From Sphingomonadales bacterium (lineage in GTDB: Bacteria > Pseudomonadota > Alphaproteobacteria > Sphingomonadales > Sphingomonadaceae), in NCBI GenBank assembly GCA_025352685.1, contig JANXSN010000108.1, positions 18,399 to 82,398 of the forward strand: a DNA stretch of 64,000 nucleotides, in the 5' to 3' direction. Shown here one piece after another: positions 1 to 8,557 of the stretch. A program made the position numbers and the translations under genes. The notes under the pieces were generated by a model, which saw only the letters and a list, made by a program, of their open reading frames with translations, did no database searches and was not told where the DNA came from. Position 1 is the first letter of the stretch. Each line of letters starts with the position of its first letter.

Positions 1-965
1 TCGATGCCGCCTGCCTGCACCCACAGAGGCATCGAGGCGTCGAGTCCGGTCGCGCCGGCGGTGTAATTATACATGTCCGCAGTTATACGAAGGCCGCTTG
101 TCCTCGCTGCCTCGATCTTGGCAATCAGGGCGGGGTATTTGCTCCAGTTCGGTCGCCCGGATTGCTTCATATGGTAGATTTCGGCCCGCCCGCCCGACTG
201 GCGCGCGATCTCGATCAACTCGTCGGTCGCCTCAAGCAAGCGGTCGCCTTCGCTGCGCATGTGGCTAATGTACATGCCGCCACAATTTCCCGCCGCATGC
301 ATCAGCGCAATCAGCTCGGGGGTCCGGGCAAAATTGGCCGGTGCGTAGATGAGGCTACTGCCAACACCCATCGCGCCGTCGTTCATCGCCTGGCGGACCA
401 ACTCCTGCATTCTCGCCAGTTGGACCGGTGTCGGATCGATGTCATCCTCGCCAAGTTCGTGCACGCGCACGGTGGTCGCCCCCACAAAACTCGCGATGTT
501 GGGCGTAATACCGCGACCGACCAACCAATCCTGATATTGACGCAGCGTCGTCCAGCCGATCGCAAATTTGATGTCGCCCTGCCGGCGCTGTTCGTTGGCC
601 TTCATGCTAGGGTTGAGCGGACCCATCGAATCGCCTTCGCCCATCACTTCGAGCGTCACGCCCTGTTTGATGTCGCTCATGCTGCGTCCGTCGGCGACCA
701 GCGATTCGTTCGCCCAGCTGAGCATGTTGATAAAACCCGGCGCGACCGCGAGGCCCTTTGCCTCAACGATGCGGCTAGCGGTTCCGTGCACCTTGCCGAT
801 GGCGGCGATCCGGTCGCCCTTCAAGGCAACATCGCCGCGATACGGCGTGCCGCCGCTCCCGTCGTAGATCATTCCGCCGCGGATGATCGTGTCATAAGCG
901 GGCGCCGCTTGCGCGCCTGTCGATACCAACAGTGCCGCGATCAGCAATTTGTACCGAATCATCAT
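1..965 (-). CDS. N-acyl-D-amino-acid deacylase / amidohydrolase family protein, C-terminus cut by window edge
   Basis: About 321 residues are present, starting MMIRYKLLIAALL with a cleavable signal peptide ending near AQA, so the enzyme is probably periplasmic. The amidohydrolase N-terminal beta-sandwich (AYDTIIRGGMIYDGSGG) and the family's IRQGVT-like stretch (SDIKQGVTLEVMGEG) are visible, as is SHMRSEGD in the barrel. The family removes acyl groups from N-acyl-D-amino acids or hydrolyses related amides. The first metal motif (HxH after APGF) is replaced by INMLSWANES, so the metal site or even the activity may differ from classical D-aminoacylase. It starts 10 bp after the stop of the beta-lactamase-fold gene upstream, suggesting one operon. 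The end lies beyond base 1. Family assignment is firm; substrate is inferred. Confidence 0.8.
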   Translation of the reverse strand, partial: MMIRYKLLIAALLVSTGAQAAPAYDTIIRGGMIYDGSGGTPYRGDVALKGDRIAAIGKVHGTASRIVEAKGLAVAPGFINMLSWANESLVADGRSMSDIKQGVTLEVMGEGDSMGPLNPSMKANEQRRQGDIKFAIGWTTLRQYQDWLVGRGITPNIASFVGATTVRVHELGEDDIDPTPVQLARMQELVRQAMNDGAMGVGSSLIYAPANFARTPELIALMHAAGNCGGMYISHMRSEGDRLLEATDELIEIARQSGGRAEIYHMKQSGRPNWSKYPALIAKIEAARTSGLRITADMYNYTAGATGLDASMPLWVQAGGI

Positions 966-975
966 GTCTCCGTCC

Positions 976-2118
976 TCATTTCATCCGGGCGAGATGTTCC
1001 TCGACGATCGTGAAGGCGGACCCCCCTTTTGCCGCATCATCCGCAACGCCCGTCGCGAAGAATGCAACACCGGTTCCCCGTTTGGAATCGATCCACAGTC
1101 CCGACCGCAGACCATAGGCCTCGCCCGCATGACCGATGCGCGGCACGCCGTCGCCGAACAAGTCGTCATGACAGTCCGGTCGAACATGCGTGGCGAGCGT
1201 CTGCACGGCAAGGCCATAGCTGCAGTAGAAGCCGCCTTCGGTATCGCCATTGTTCCCGTCGAAAACCCACTGAGGTCTGGCAAGCAAAGCAAGTGAAGCG
1301 GGTTTGAGGAAACTTTCGCCCCTCCTCAGCATCATCTGCCCGATCCGCGCCAAATCCCGGGCGGACATTCTGGCACCGCCCTGGGGACTGAATAACGCGC
1401 CATTCGTACCCGGCACGTATCCGCTCAAGTCGCACGGCAGATCGGGGGTAACGGCGCAGGAGGGACGTTTGCCAGCGAGATTGTCGCGGCGGACACTGCC
1501 ATCGGTTGCGTAAAGTACCACCGCACGTGCCACCTTGGCATCGCTGCACGTCGTCCAGTTAAAGCACGCGTCCAGCTTGAGAGGTGCAAACACCAGACGC
1601 GCCATCAGCGCATCGAACCGCGCGCCGCTTGCGCTCTCCATCACGCTCGCGACCACGGTAAAATTGAGGTTGGTATAGCGAAACCAAGAACCCGGTCGAT
1701 GCCCACCGTCCCATGCGCGCGGGTCGGCAAGGCGGGCACGGATGGTTTGCCCAAGCGGGATCACATAATCGGCATCGTCACGCAGGCTGGAGGTATGCGA
1801 CAGCAACATCCTGAGCGTGATCGGCACGCCGGGATAGCTCGGGTTGCGCAGGGCCCATCCAAGATATCCCGAGACGTCCTGATCGAGGCCGAGCGTATTT
1901 GCTTCGACCATCCGCATGACGCCGAGCGCCACGACAAATTTGGAAAGACTGGCGATCCGAACCGGATCGTCCGCGGTAACGGGGCGCGCCGTCGCACGAT
2001 CGGCAAACCCGGTTGCAGCGGATGCCCCGATCTGCCGCGCGTCAAAGGCAACACGCACGGTTGCGGCCGGCACTGCCGAGACGCTTGCCGTTGCAATCAG
2101 AAACGCTATCGCTGCCAT
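976..2118 (-). CDS. Serine hydrolase, beta-lactamase/penicillin-binding fold
   Basis: The product is about 380 aa with a signal peptide (MAAIAFLIATASVSAVPAA), so it is exported. The three active-site signatures of class C-type serine hydrolases are present: SLSK (SxxK, about residues 57-60), YTN (YxN, about 148-150) and HAG near the C-terminus. Such proteins act as esterases, D-aminopeptidases or beta-lactamases; the neighbouring N-acyl-D-amino-acid deacylase favours a role on D-amino-acid-containing peptides. I chose the ATG at 2118; the frame continues to a TTG at 2154, but that would place 12 extra residues before the signal peptide. It faces away from the remnant at 2142. Exact substrate unknown. 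Confidence 0.82.
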   Translation of the reverse strand: MAAIAFLIATASVSAVPAATVRVAFDARQIGASAATGFADRATARPVTADDPVRIASLSKFVVALGVMRMVEANTLGLDQDVSGYLGWALRNPSYPGVPITLRMLLSHTSSLRDDADYVIPLGQTIRARLADPRAWDGGHRPGSWFRYTNLNFTVVASVMESASGARFDALMARLVFAPLKLDACFNWTTCSDAKVARAVVLYATDGSVRRDNLAGKRPSCAVTPDLPCDLSGYVPGTNGALFSPQGGARMSARDLARIGQMMLRRGESFLKPASLALLARPQWVFDGNNGDTEGGFYCSYGLAVQTLATHVRPDCHDDLFGDGVPRIGHAGEAYGLRSGLWIDSKRGTGVAFFATGVADDAAKGGSAFTIVEEHLARMK

Positions 2119-2141
2119 ATTGGGAAGAGTGGCGAGGCGTG

Positions 2142-2443
2142 ATGCTGCGCGCAATCATTTATGTGGGCCAGGGGCTTTTGTGCGTGGCAGTCGGGCTGTG
2201 CCTCGCGGTGGCAATCGCGCCTAAGTTTGTCGACCGTGTCTATTATGAGGGGCCACAGAGCGCCCAGCATGGCGGTACGCGGCTCGCAATCCGGACGGGG
2301 GCGACACGCTGAGCACGCCCGACGGGACCAGCCGCAGCAACTTTTTATTTCGATATATCACCAGCGGCCACCAACGCCTGCGCTGGCCCGCCAAGGTCAA
2401 TATGGTTGCCGCCAAACCCGGGGCACGTATTGAGGGCGTTGTA
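2142..2443 (+). pseudogene. Remnant of an MBL-fold metallo-hydrolase (NAPE-PLD-like), frameshifted and 3'-truncated
   Basis: The first 56 codons (MLRAIIYVGQGLLC..., one membrane helix, then [11 protein letters not shown]) match the N-terminus typical of NAPE-PLD-like/UlaG-like MBL hydrolases, and then hit a TGA at 2310. From about 2288 the reading continues in the other frame ([13 protein letters not shown]..., [17 protein letters not shown], then about KPGARIEG). This fits a single-base deletion around 2286-2288. Homology stops near 2440, before any HxHxDH metal-binding motif, so it cannot encode an active enzyme. It meets the tail of a second remnant on the opposite strand at that point. 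The family call rests on the recognisable N-terminal motifs only. Confidence 0.6.
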
Positions 2444-2725
2444 GCGCGCACGATCGCCCGGAACAGCGACATCGAAAGCCCTTGCCCGCGTGGTCGAATC
2501 GCTTGCCTCGCCTTCGATACCGAGCACCGCACCGCGCACTTGAAAATCATACCCGGCGCCAATGCCGTACGCAAAGCCCTCACGCCCTTCGCTGCCGCCG
2601 CCGACATTGTCGTGTCCAGCAAGGGCCTCGATGTGTGCGCCCGTGAAGGGCGCGGGCTCGTCCTGTGCCAGCGCGGAACCAGCAACCGTGGTTGCGAGCA
2701 TAGCTCCAAGGATAAACTAACGCAT
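2437..2725 (-). pseudogene. Remnant of an outer-membrane beta-barrel (porin-like) protein
   Basis: Read from 2725 the codons give MR, then a TAG stop, then [17 protein letters not shown], a normal signal peptide interrupted at codon 3. After it come [16 protein letters not shown], a glycine-rich stretch and [10 protein letters not shown], which look like the first strands of a small opacity/OmpA-type barrel of about 200 residues. The recognisable part ends near [11 protein letters not shown], around 2440; downstream sequence belongs to the opposing remnant. The gene is therefore broken twice: an early nonsense codon and loss of its 3' half. Translation could in principle restart at the ATG at 2701, but the barrel would still be incomplete. 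Confidence 0.6.
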
Positions 2726-2908
2726 AGATTATTCCGATTCTTCCTTGGCCTCAGGAACGAGGACCGAGCCCAAGTAGGCGGCGGCGCCTGCAGTTGCATG
2801 AACCTCAGACAACGGAGACTCACAGTAACAAACGCGCAACACATTGTTTCGAGTGCGATTCTTTCAGTGCCTTGCCCGGTCGTGCTGCGGCGGGCATACG
2901 CGCGTGCC

Positions 2909-4918
2909 ATGTCTGCCATGCTCAAAATCCGCCTGCCCGATGGTTCCGTGCGCGAGGTCCCGCAGGGAACGACACCCGCCGATATCGCGGCTGCGATCGG
3001 GCCGGGGCTCGCCAAAGCGGCGCTCGCGGCACGCGTCGATGGCGAGTTGCGCGATCTCGACCGGCCGTTCGAGAGCGATGCAACCCTCGCCTTGGTCACG
3101 ACACGTGACGAAGGCGATGCCCTCGACCTAGCCCGCCATGACTATGCGCACGTGCTGGCAGAAGCGGTTCAAAAGCTCTTTCCGGGAACACAGATCACCT
3201 TCGGCCCGTCGACCGACGACGGCTTTTATTATGACTTCGCGCCTGCGAGCCGGCAATTTACCCAGGAAGACCTCCCGGCCATCGAAGCTGAGATGCGTAA
3301 AATCATCGCGCGCAACGAGCCGCTTGTTCGCGAAGTATGGACACGGGCCGACTTGATTGCGCGTTGGCAAACGGACGGCGAGAGCTTCAAGGCCGAATGG
3401 GCCGCCGAACTACCCGAGGGTGAGGAGATAACGGTCTATCGCGCCGGGCGCGCTCCCAACGCCTGGATGGACATGTGCCGAGGGCCTCATCTGCCATCGA
3501 CCGGCAAACTCGACCCGGCGGCGTTCAAACTGACGCGGGTGTCGGGCGCCTATTGGCGCGGTGACCAAAAGAACGCGATGCTCAGTCGCATCTATGGGAC
3601 CGGCTGGCTCAACAAGAAGCAACTCGATGCGCACCTGGTCCGTCTCGAGGAGGCCGCCAAGCGCGACCACCGCCGCATCGGTCAGGACATGGACTTGTTC
3701 CACCTGCAGGCCGAAGCGCACGGCAGCGTGTTCTGGCACCCCAAGGGTTATATGATCTGGCGTCAGCTCGAGGCATATATGCGCCGGGCCATAGACGACG
3801 CTGGGTATGTCGAGGTCAAGACGCCGCAGATCATGGACGCGCGCCAATGGGAAGCCTCGGGACATTGGGGAAAATACCGCGAGAACATGTTTGTCGTTCC
3901 CGACGATATCCCGAACGCCGAAGACGAGGGACCCATCGTCGACGCCAACGCCGATTTGATGGCGCTCAAGCCGATGAATTGCCCGGCCCACGTCCTGATT
4001 TTTCGACAAGGGATCAAGAGCTACCGCGACCTGCCGCTGCGCATGGCGGAAATGGGCTGCTGCCACCGCAACGAACCGCATGGCGCGCTGCACGGGATCA
4101 TGCGGGTTCGACAGTTCACGCAAGACGACGGCCATATTTTTTGCCGACAGGACCAGATCGTCGAGGAAGTGCGGTTGTTCTGCGACTTGCTCGATCGGGT
4201 ATACAAGGACTTGGGTTTCGACAATTATTCGATCAAGTTGGCGCTCCGCCCCGAAAAAAGGTTCGGCAGCGACGAGATGTGGGACCGTGCCGAGAGCGAT
4301 CTGCGCGATGCGGTGGTCGCAACAGGCCGCGCGACGTCAGACTATGGTTGGGAAGAATTGCCCGGCGAAGGCGCGTTCTATTCGCCCAAGCTTGAATTTC
4401 ATCTGACCGACGCCATCGGCCGAACGTGGCAATGCGGAACAATCCAGCTCGATTACGTCCTGCCCGAGCGGCTCGACGCCAGCTACGTGGGTGAAGATGG
4501 TGCCCGCCACCGACCGGTGATGCTTCACCGCGCGATTCTGGGTACGTTTGAACGCTTCATCGGTATCTTGATTGAGCACCATGCCGGGCGCTTTCCTTTG
4601 TGGTTGGCTCCGGTCCAGGCCGTGGTCGCGACGATTGTATCGGACGCCGACGATTATGCTGTCGAAGTTGCCGATGCGCTGTCGGCCGCCGGTATCCGCG
4701 TCGAGACCGACAAGCGCAACGAGAAGATCAATTATAAGGTCCGCGAACATTCGCTGGCGAAAGTGCCCCACCTCCTCGTCATCGGACGGCGAGAAGCCGA
4801 CGAGCGGACCGTTGCCATCCGGACTCTGGGCGAGGACGGCCAGCGCGTGATGTCGCTTGATGACGCCGTCGCCATGCTGAGTTCCGGGGCCGTACCGCCC
4901 GATTTGCGTGGTCGATGA
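2909..4918 (+). CDS. thrS: Threonine--tRNA ligase
   Basis: Class II aminoacyl-tRNA synthetase that charges tRNA-Thr in the cytoplasm. At 669 aa it has the usual length. Order of domains: TGS (about 1-65), the editing/SAD domain with [11 protein letters not shown] and CRGPH, the catalytic core with the zinc-ligand motif MNCPAH and the RMAEMG region, and the C-terminal anticodon-binding domain beginning near [10 protein letters not shown]. The frame is open for another 169 codons upstream, but that stretch covers the porin remnant and does not resemble ThrRS; I start at ATG 2909 (an alternative ATG is at 2918). infC follows 128 bp downstream on the same strand, a common alphaproteobacterial order. 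Confidence 0.97.
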   Translation: MSAMLKIRLPDGSVREVPQGTTPADIAAAIGPGLAKAALAARVDGELRDLDRPFESDATLALVTTRDEGDALDLARHDYAHVLAEAVQKLFPGTQITFGPSTDDGFYYDFAPASRQFTQEDLPAIEAEMRKIIARNEPLVREVWTRADLIARWQTDGESFKAEWAAELPEGEEITVYRAGRAPNAWMDMCRGPHLPSTGKLDPAAFKLTRVSGAYWRGDQKNAMLSRIYGTGWLNKKQLDAHLVRLEEAAKRDHRRIGQDMDLFHLQAEAHGSVFWHPKGYMIWRQLEAYMRRAIDDAGYVEVKTPQIMDARQWEASGHWGKYRENMFVVPDDIPNAEDEGPIVDANADLMALKPMNCPAHVLIFRQGIKSYRDLPLRMAEMGCCHRNEPHGALHGIMRVRQFTQDDGHIFCRQDQIVEEVRLFCDLLDRVYKDLGFDNYSIKLALRPEKRFGSDEMWDRAESDLRDAVVATGRATSDYGWEELPGEGAFYSPKLEFHLTDAIGRTWQCGTIQLDYVLPERLDASYVGEDGARHRPVMLHRAILGTFERFIGILIEHHAGRFPLWLAPVQAVVATIVSDADDYAVEVADALSAAGIRVETDKRNEKINYKVREHSLAKVPHLLVIGRREADERTVAIRTLGEDGQRVMSLDDAVAMLSSGAVPPDLRGR

Positions 4919-5033
4919 CTGTGGCAGCGCGGTAACGCGGTGACGCTAAAAGGCCGATCTGGCCGTCTGGCTCTTTGCAAGGGAGCCGCAAAGCCCTAGA
5001 TAGAACAGGGTATGTCCGCACCCGGACCATTCT

Positions 5034-5038
5034 AGGAG
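5034..5038 (+). promoter_or_regulatory. Ribosome binding site of infC (decides the ATC start)
   Basis: An AGGAG sits 8 bases before the ATC at 5047. No such site is properly spaced for the ATG codons at 5059 and 5062, which supports initiation at the rare codon. Confidence 0.65.
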
Positions 5039-5046
5039 AAACTGTT

Positions 5047-5601
5047 ATCCGACCGCCAATGATGCGCCGCCCACTCGGGGCACCGCCGATTCCGATGAAT
5101 GGCCCGCGTTTCAACGAATTCATTCAGTCGCCCAAGGTCCGCGTGATCGACGAGAATGGCGAGAACCTAGGTGTGATGTTCACCCGCGAAGCGATGGAAC
5201 AGGCGCGCGAGATCGGGCTCGATCTGGTCGAGGTTTCTCCCAATGCCGACCCGCCGGTCGCCAAATATCTCGACGTCGGCAAATTTAAATACGAGGCGCA
5301 AAAAAAGGCGAATATCGCCCGCAAGTCGCAAAAGACGCAGGAGATCAAAGAGATCAAGATGCGGCCGAATATCGACGACCATGATTACAATACCAAGATG
5401 AAGAAGATTCACGAATTCATCGAGGAAGGCGACAAGGTCAAAGTTACGCTACGCTTCCGCGGACGCGAATTGAGTCATGGCCAGTTGGGCATGGTCTTGT
5501 TGCAGCGCGTGCAGGCCGACACGATCGAAATTGCCAAGGTCGAACAACATCCCCGGATGGAAGGAAGACAGATGCTTATGGTGATCGCGCCCAAACAATA
5601 G
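5047..5601 (+). CDS. infC: Translation initiation factor IF-3, probable ATC start
   Basis: IF-3 binds the 30S subunit and checks start-codon pairing and initiator tRNA. The 184-residue product shows the N-domain ([18 protein letters not shown]...), the lysine-rich linker ([25 protein letters not shown]) and the C-domain ending in a [17 protein letters not shown] tail. The best start is the ATC at 5047: an AGGAG lies 8 bases upstream, and sphingomonad IF-3 proteins begin with IRPPMMRR, which this codon gives. Non-AUG starts (AUU/AUC/AUA) are a known infC trait by which IF-3 represses its own translation. The next alternative is ATG 5059. rpmI and rplT, often adjacent to infC, are about 29 kb away here. 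Confidence 0.93.
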   Translation: MRPPMMRRPLGAPPIPMNGPRFNEFIQSPKVRVIDENGENLGVMFTREAMEQAREIGLDLVEVSPNADPPVAKYLDVGKFKYEAQKKANIARKSQKTQEIKEIKMRPNIDDHDYNTKMKKIHEFIEEGDKVKVTLRFRGRELSHGQLGMVLLQRVQADTIEIAKVEQHPRMEGRQMLMVIAPKQ

Positions 5602-5679
5602 GGCGCCTGCCATTTGGAGGATCTGCACTTTTCCGTGGCGTCGGCGATATTTCACTGTTGCAAAAAAGCCGCGAACTCG

Positions 5680-5702
5680 CACGAAAACTGCAGTTTTGCG
5701 TG
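5680..5702 (+). promoter_or_regulatory. Palindrome upstream of the TonB-dependent receptor, candidate operator
   Basis: AAAACTGCAGTTTT (5684-5697) is a perfect 14-bp palindrome, flanked by CACG on the left and CGTG on the right after one unpaired G. It stands about 80 bp before the receptor ATG in a 179-bp intergenic region where nothing else stands out. A dimeric repressor or activator site is a reasonable guess; no T-run follows, so a terminator is unlikely. Confidence 0.4.
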
Positions 5703-5780
5703 TGATCGCTGGCAAATCGGGCCTCGCTCAACTACGGCTCCTCCCAACGGGATGACAATGCCCGGACGGAGGAGAAAACG

Positions 5781-8501
5781 ATGCCCAAGTTCCGACTGAT
5801 GTTGTCGGCTGCCCCTGTTGCAGTCGCTGTCGCGTTCGCCGCACCTGCCCATGCGCAGGTCAACCCTGCCCCGCAGGCTGCCCAGGAACCCGCCGACAGC
5901 AATGGCGACATTGTCGTCGTTGCCCAAGGGCGCGCACAGCTGCTCTCTGACGTACCAGTTGCGGTATCGGCGGTTACTGCCGAAACGCTTCAAAATAGCG
6001 GCGCCAACGACATCCGTCAGCTCAACCAGGTTGCCCCGTCGCTCCTCGTATCGTCGACCGGGAACGAGGCCAACGGTTCGGCGCGCATCCGTGGTATCGG
6101 GACCGTCGGCGACAATCCGGGCCTCGAAAGCTCGGTCGCCGTCTTTATCGACGGCGTCTATCGCTCGCGGTCGGGCATTGGTCTGAACGAGCTCGGCGAG
6201 ATTGAACGCGTCGAAGTGCTGCGTGGCCCGCAGGGTACACTTGGTGGGCGCAACTCGTCGGCCGGGCTCATCAGTATCGTTTCAAAAAAGCCCGAGTTCG
6301 ATTTCGGCGGAAACGCCGAGGCCACATATGGCAATTACAATTATTACCGCCTGTCTGGCAGCATCACGGGGCCCCTGAGCACGACGCTGGCCGCCCGTCT
6401 CGACGGCGTTTACGTCAAGCGCGACGGATTTTACCGTGACACGACGAACAATGTAGACGTCAACAACCGCGACCGGTTTTTCGTGCGCGGTCAGTTGTTG
6501 TGGAACCCCAGCAGCGATGTCTCGGTTCGGCTGATCGGCGATTATACCCAACGGATCGAAGCCTGCTGCGCCGCCACCTACGTCGACAGCTCGGTCAATC
6601 CGTACATCGGCAATCTGAACAATGTCGCCACGCCGTTGAATTCGACGACGGGCAACAATATCATCAACGTCTTGCGCGACCTCGGGCAACCCTTGTCAGC
6701 GTTCAATCAGGGTTATGGCCGGAACATTTCGGTCAGCCCGGGGCGCACCTTTGCCGGCAAGACGACCGACGGTGGTGTTTCACTGGAAGTCGGTTGGGAT
6801 TTCGGGGGCACCAAGCTGACGTCGATCACAGCCTATCGTGATTACAAGAACGGTCAGGGTTCGGATACGGACTACAGCGCGGTCGATATTTTGTATCGCG
6901 CTAACGACAGCGCCAGCAATTATCGCCAGTTCCGCACCTTTACCCAGGAGCTTCGCCTGCAGGGCAAGGCATTCGACGACAAGCTCGACTGGCTGATCGG
7001 CGGTTTTTACGCCAACGAGAAGCTGCAGGTTGCAGACAATCTACGCTTTGGCAGTCAATACGGCCGCTTTGCCACGTGCCGAATCGTCTCTGGCGGCGGT
7101 CTTGCGCCGCTGTATTCGCCGACATCGCCCGGATGTCTTGCTGCCCGCCCGCCGATATTTGGCGCCGCCTCGCCGACCATCTACCAAGCGTTCGATACGC
7201 TCGACAGCATCAACGACAAGGGATCGACGCGCGACCTCTATAACCAGACCAGCAACAACTGGGCGCTGTTTACTCACGACATCATCCATTTGGGCGACAA
7301 GCTCGATTTGACGCTGGGACTTCGCTACACGCACGACGTCAAAAACTTCAATGCGACGTTTGGAAACGATAACGCAGGGTGCGTCGCCAACGAAGCGGCG
7401 CTCACGCCTTTCCTGACCAACCCGAGGCTGGCGGCGGTTTCGGGTGGCCTGATAGGCCTCTCCTGCCAAGGCAATTCGACCGCCGAACTTAACGGCGTCT
7501 CGATCAACAACCGCCGCAGCGAGGGCGAGTTCACGGGTACCGCGATCCTGTCTTGGCGTCCGATCGACCACTTGTTGGTCTATGGCAGCTACTCACGCGG
7601 TTATAAGGCAGGCGGCTTCAATCTCGACCGTTCGGCGTTGAAGAGACCAATCTTGGTGATTGGCGGTGTGCCCACAACCACCTTCGCGGCAGCAGGCGGC
7701 GCCCAAGCGCTCGTCGGCAATCTCCAGTTCGACCCCGAAAGGGTCAATGCGTTCGAAGTCGGCGCGAAATATGCCACCGGGCCGTTCAGCATCAGTGTTG
7801 CAGCGTTCAGACAGCAATTCGCAAATTTTCAGCTAAACACGTTTAATGGTGCTGTTTTCCTCGTACAGACCGTAAATGGCTGCAGTACCGCTCTGGACCC
7901 GGCGACCGGCGCGTGCGCCGCATCCAACACGACCTATGGCGTGGTGTCACAGGGCGTTGAACTGGAAGCCGCGTTGCGTCCCGCGCGCAACTTCCGCGTC
8001 GCGCTGGGCTTGACCTACACAGCAGCGAAATATCGAACGAATCTCGTTGGAAACGCATCGGGGGCGCCGCTCGATCCGGCGCTCGGCAAACTACCAGGCA
8101 GCAACCTCTCGAACGCACCGGAGGTTGTCACGACAGGGTCGCTGACCTGGACTCCCGAAATCGGCACCAGTGGCTTGAGCGGTCTGGTTTATATCGATGG
8201 TCGCATGACCGGCGACTATAATACCGGGTCCGACCTGTTCCCGCAGAAAGCACAAGACGGGTTCTTGCTGGTCAACGCCCGTGTCGGCCTGCGCGGTGCC
8301 GATGAGCGCTGGTCGATCGAGCTGTGGTCACAAAATCTGCTCAATAAAAGCTATGCGCAGGTGGCCTTTAACTCACCATTCCAAGCCGGCACGGCCTCGG
8401 CGCCGTTTGTCAATCCTCAATACCCGGGCGGTCGCCAGCTCTTCTCGCAGTTCCTGGCCGAACCGCGCACTTTCGGTGTGACGGTGCGCGGAAAGTTCTG
8501 A
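5781..8501 (+). CDS. TonB-dependent outer-membrane receptor
   Basis: The product is 906 aa with a signal peptide (cleavage after AHAQ) and a plug domain containing DIVVVAQ near the N-terminus, a VPVAVSAVTAETL-type stretch, the VEVLRGPQGTLGGRNSSAG motif and ISIVSKKP. A 22-strand barrel follows and ends with an aromatic-type C-terminus (FGVTVRGKF). These receptors import siderophores, vitamin B12, glycans or other large substrates using the TonB-ExbBD energy system. A GGAGGAG sits just before the ATG. It is a single-gene unit: a terminator hairpin separates it from glnD. The substrate cannot be told from the sequence; no ECF sigma/anti-sigma pair or degradative gene is adjacent. Confidence 0.93.
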   Translation: MPKFRLMLSAAPVAVAVAFAAPAHAQVNPAPQAAQEPADSNGDIVVVAQGRAQLLSDVPVAVSAVTAETLQNSGANDIRQLNQVAPSLLVSSTGNEANGSARIRGIGTVGDNPGLESSVAVFIDGVYRSRSGIGLNELGEIERVEVLRGPQGTLGGRNSSAGLISIVSKKPEFDFGGNAEATYGNYNYYRLSGSITGPLSTTLAARLDGVYVKRDGFYRDTTNNVDVNNRDRFFVRGQLLWNPSSDVSVRLIGDYTQRIEACCAATYVDSSVNPYIGNLNNVATPLNSTTGNNIINVLRDLGQPLSAFNQGYGRNISVSPGRTFAGKTTDGGVSLEVGWDFGGTKLTSITAYRDYKNGQGSDTDYSAVDILYRANDSASNYRQFRTFTQELRLQGKAFDDKLDWLIGGFYANEKLQVADNLRFGSQYGRFATCRIVSGGGLAPLYSPTSPGCLAARPPIFGAASPTIYQAFDTLDSINDKGSTRDLYNQTSNNWALFTHDIIHLGDKLDLTLGLRYTHDVKNFNATFGNDNAGCVANEAALTPFLTNPRLAAVSGGLIGLSCQGNSTAELNGVSINNRRSEGEFTGTAILSWRPIDHLLVYGSYSRGYKAGGFNLDRSALKRPILVIGGVPTTTFAAAGGAQALVGNLQFDPERVNAFEVGAKYATGPFSISVAAFRQQFANFQLNTFNGAVFLVQTVNGCSTALDPATGACAASNTTYGVVSQGVELEAALRPARNFRVALGLTYTAAKYRTNLVGNASGAPLDPALGKLPGSNLSNAPEVVTTGSLTWTPEIGTSGLSGLVYIDGRMTGDYNTGSDLFPQKAQDGFLLVNARVGLRGADERWSIELWSQNLLNKSYAQVAFNSPFQAGTASAPFVNPQYPGGRQLFSQFLAEPRTFGVTVRGKF

Positions 8502-8511
8502 TCCTCGGTTG

Positions 8512-8553
8512 AAAAAAGGGGCGGTGCGCGATGGGTGCATCGCCCTTTTTTTT
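8512..8553. terminator. Bidirectional rho-independent terminator between the receptor gene and glnD
   Basis: A run of A's (8512-8517), GGGGCGGTGC, a short loop, GCATCGCCC and then eight T's (8546-8553) form an imperfect hairpin with a U-tract in either direction. Both flanking genes end here, the receptor from the left and glnD from the right. Confidence 0.75.
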
Positions 8554-8557
8554 GGCT

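Noticed and set aside
162..1013. 283-codon open frame on the plus strand
   Set aside because: It is antisense to the deacylase gene, which has a signal peptide and clear family motifs; the plus frame shows no recognisable domain.
2402..2908. N-terminal extension of thrS by 169 codons
   Set aside because: The extra stretch overlaps the hydrolase and porin remnants and has no similarity to ThrRS; the TGS domain starts right after ATG 2909.
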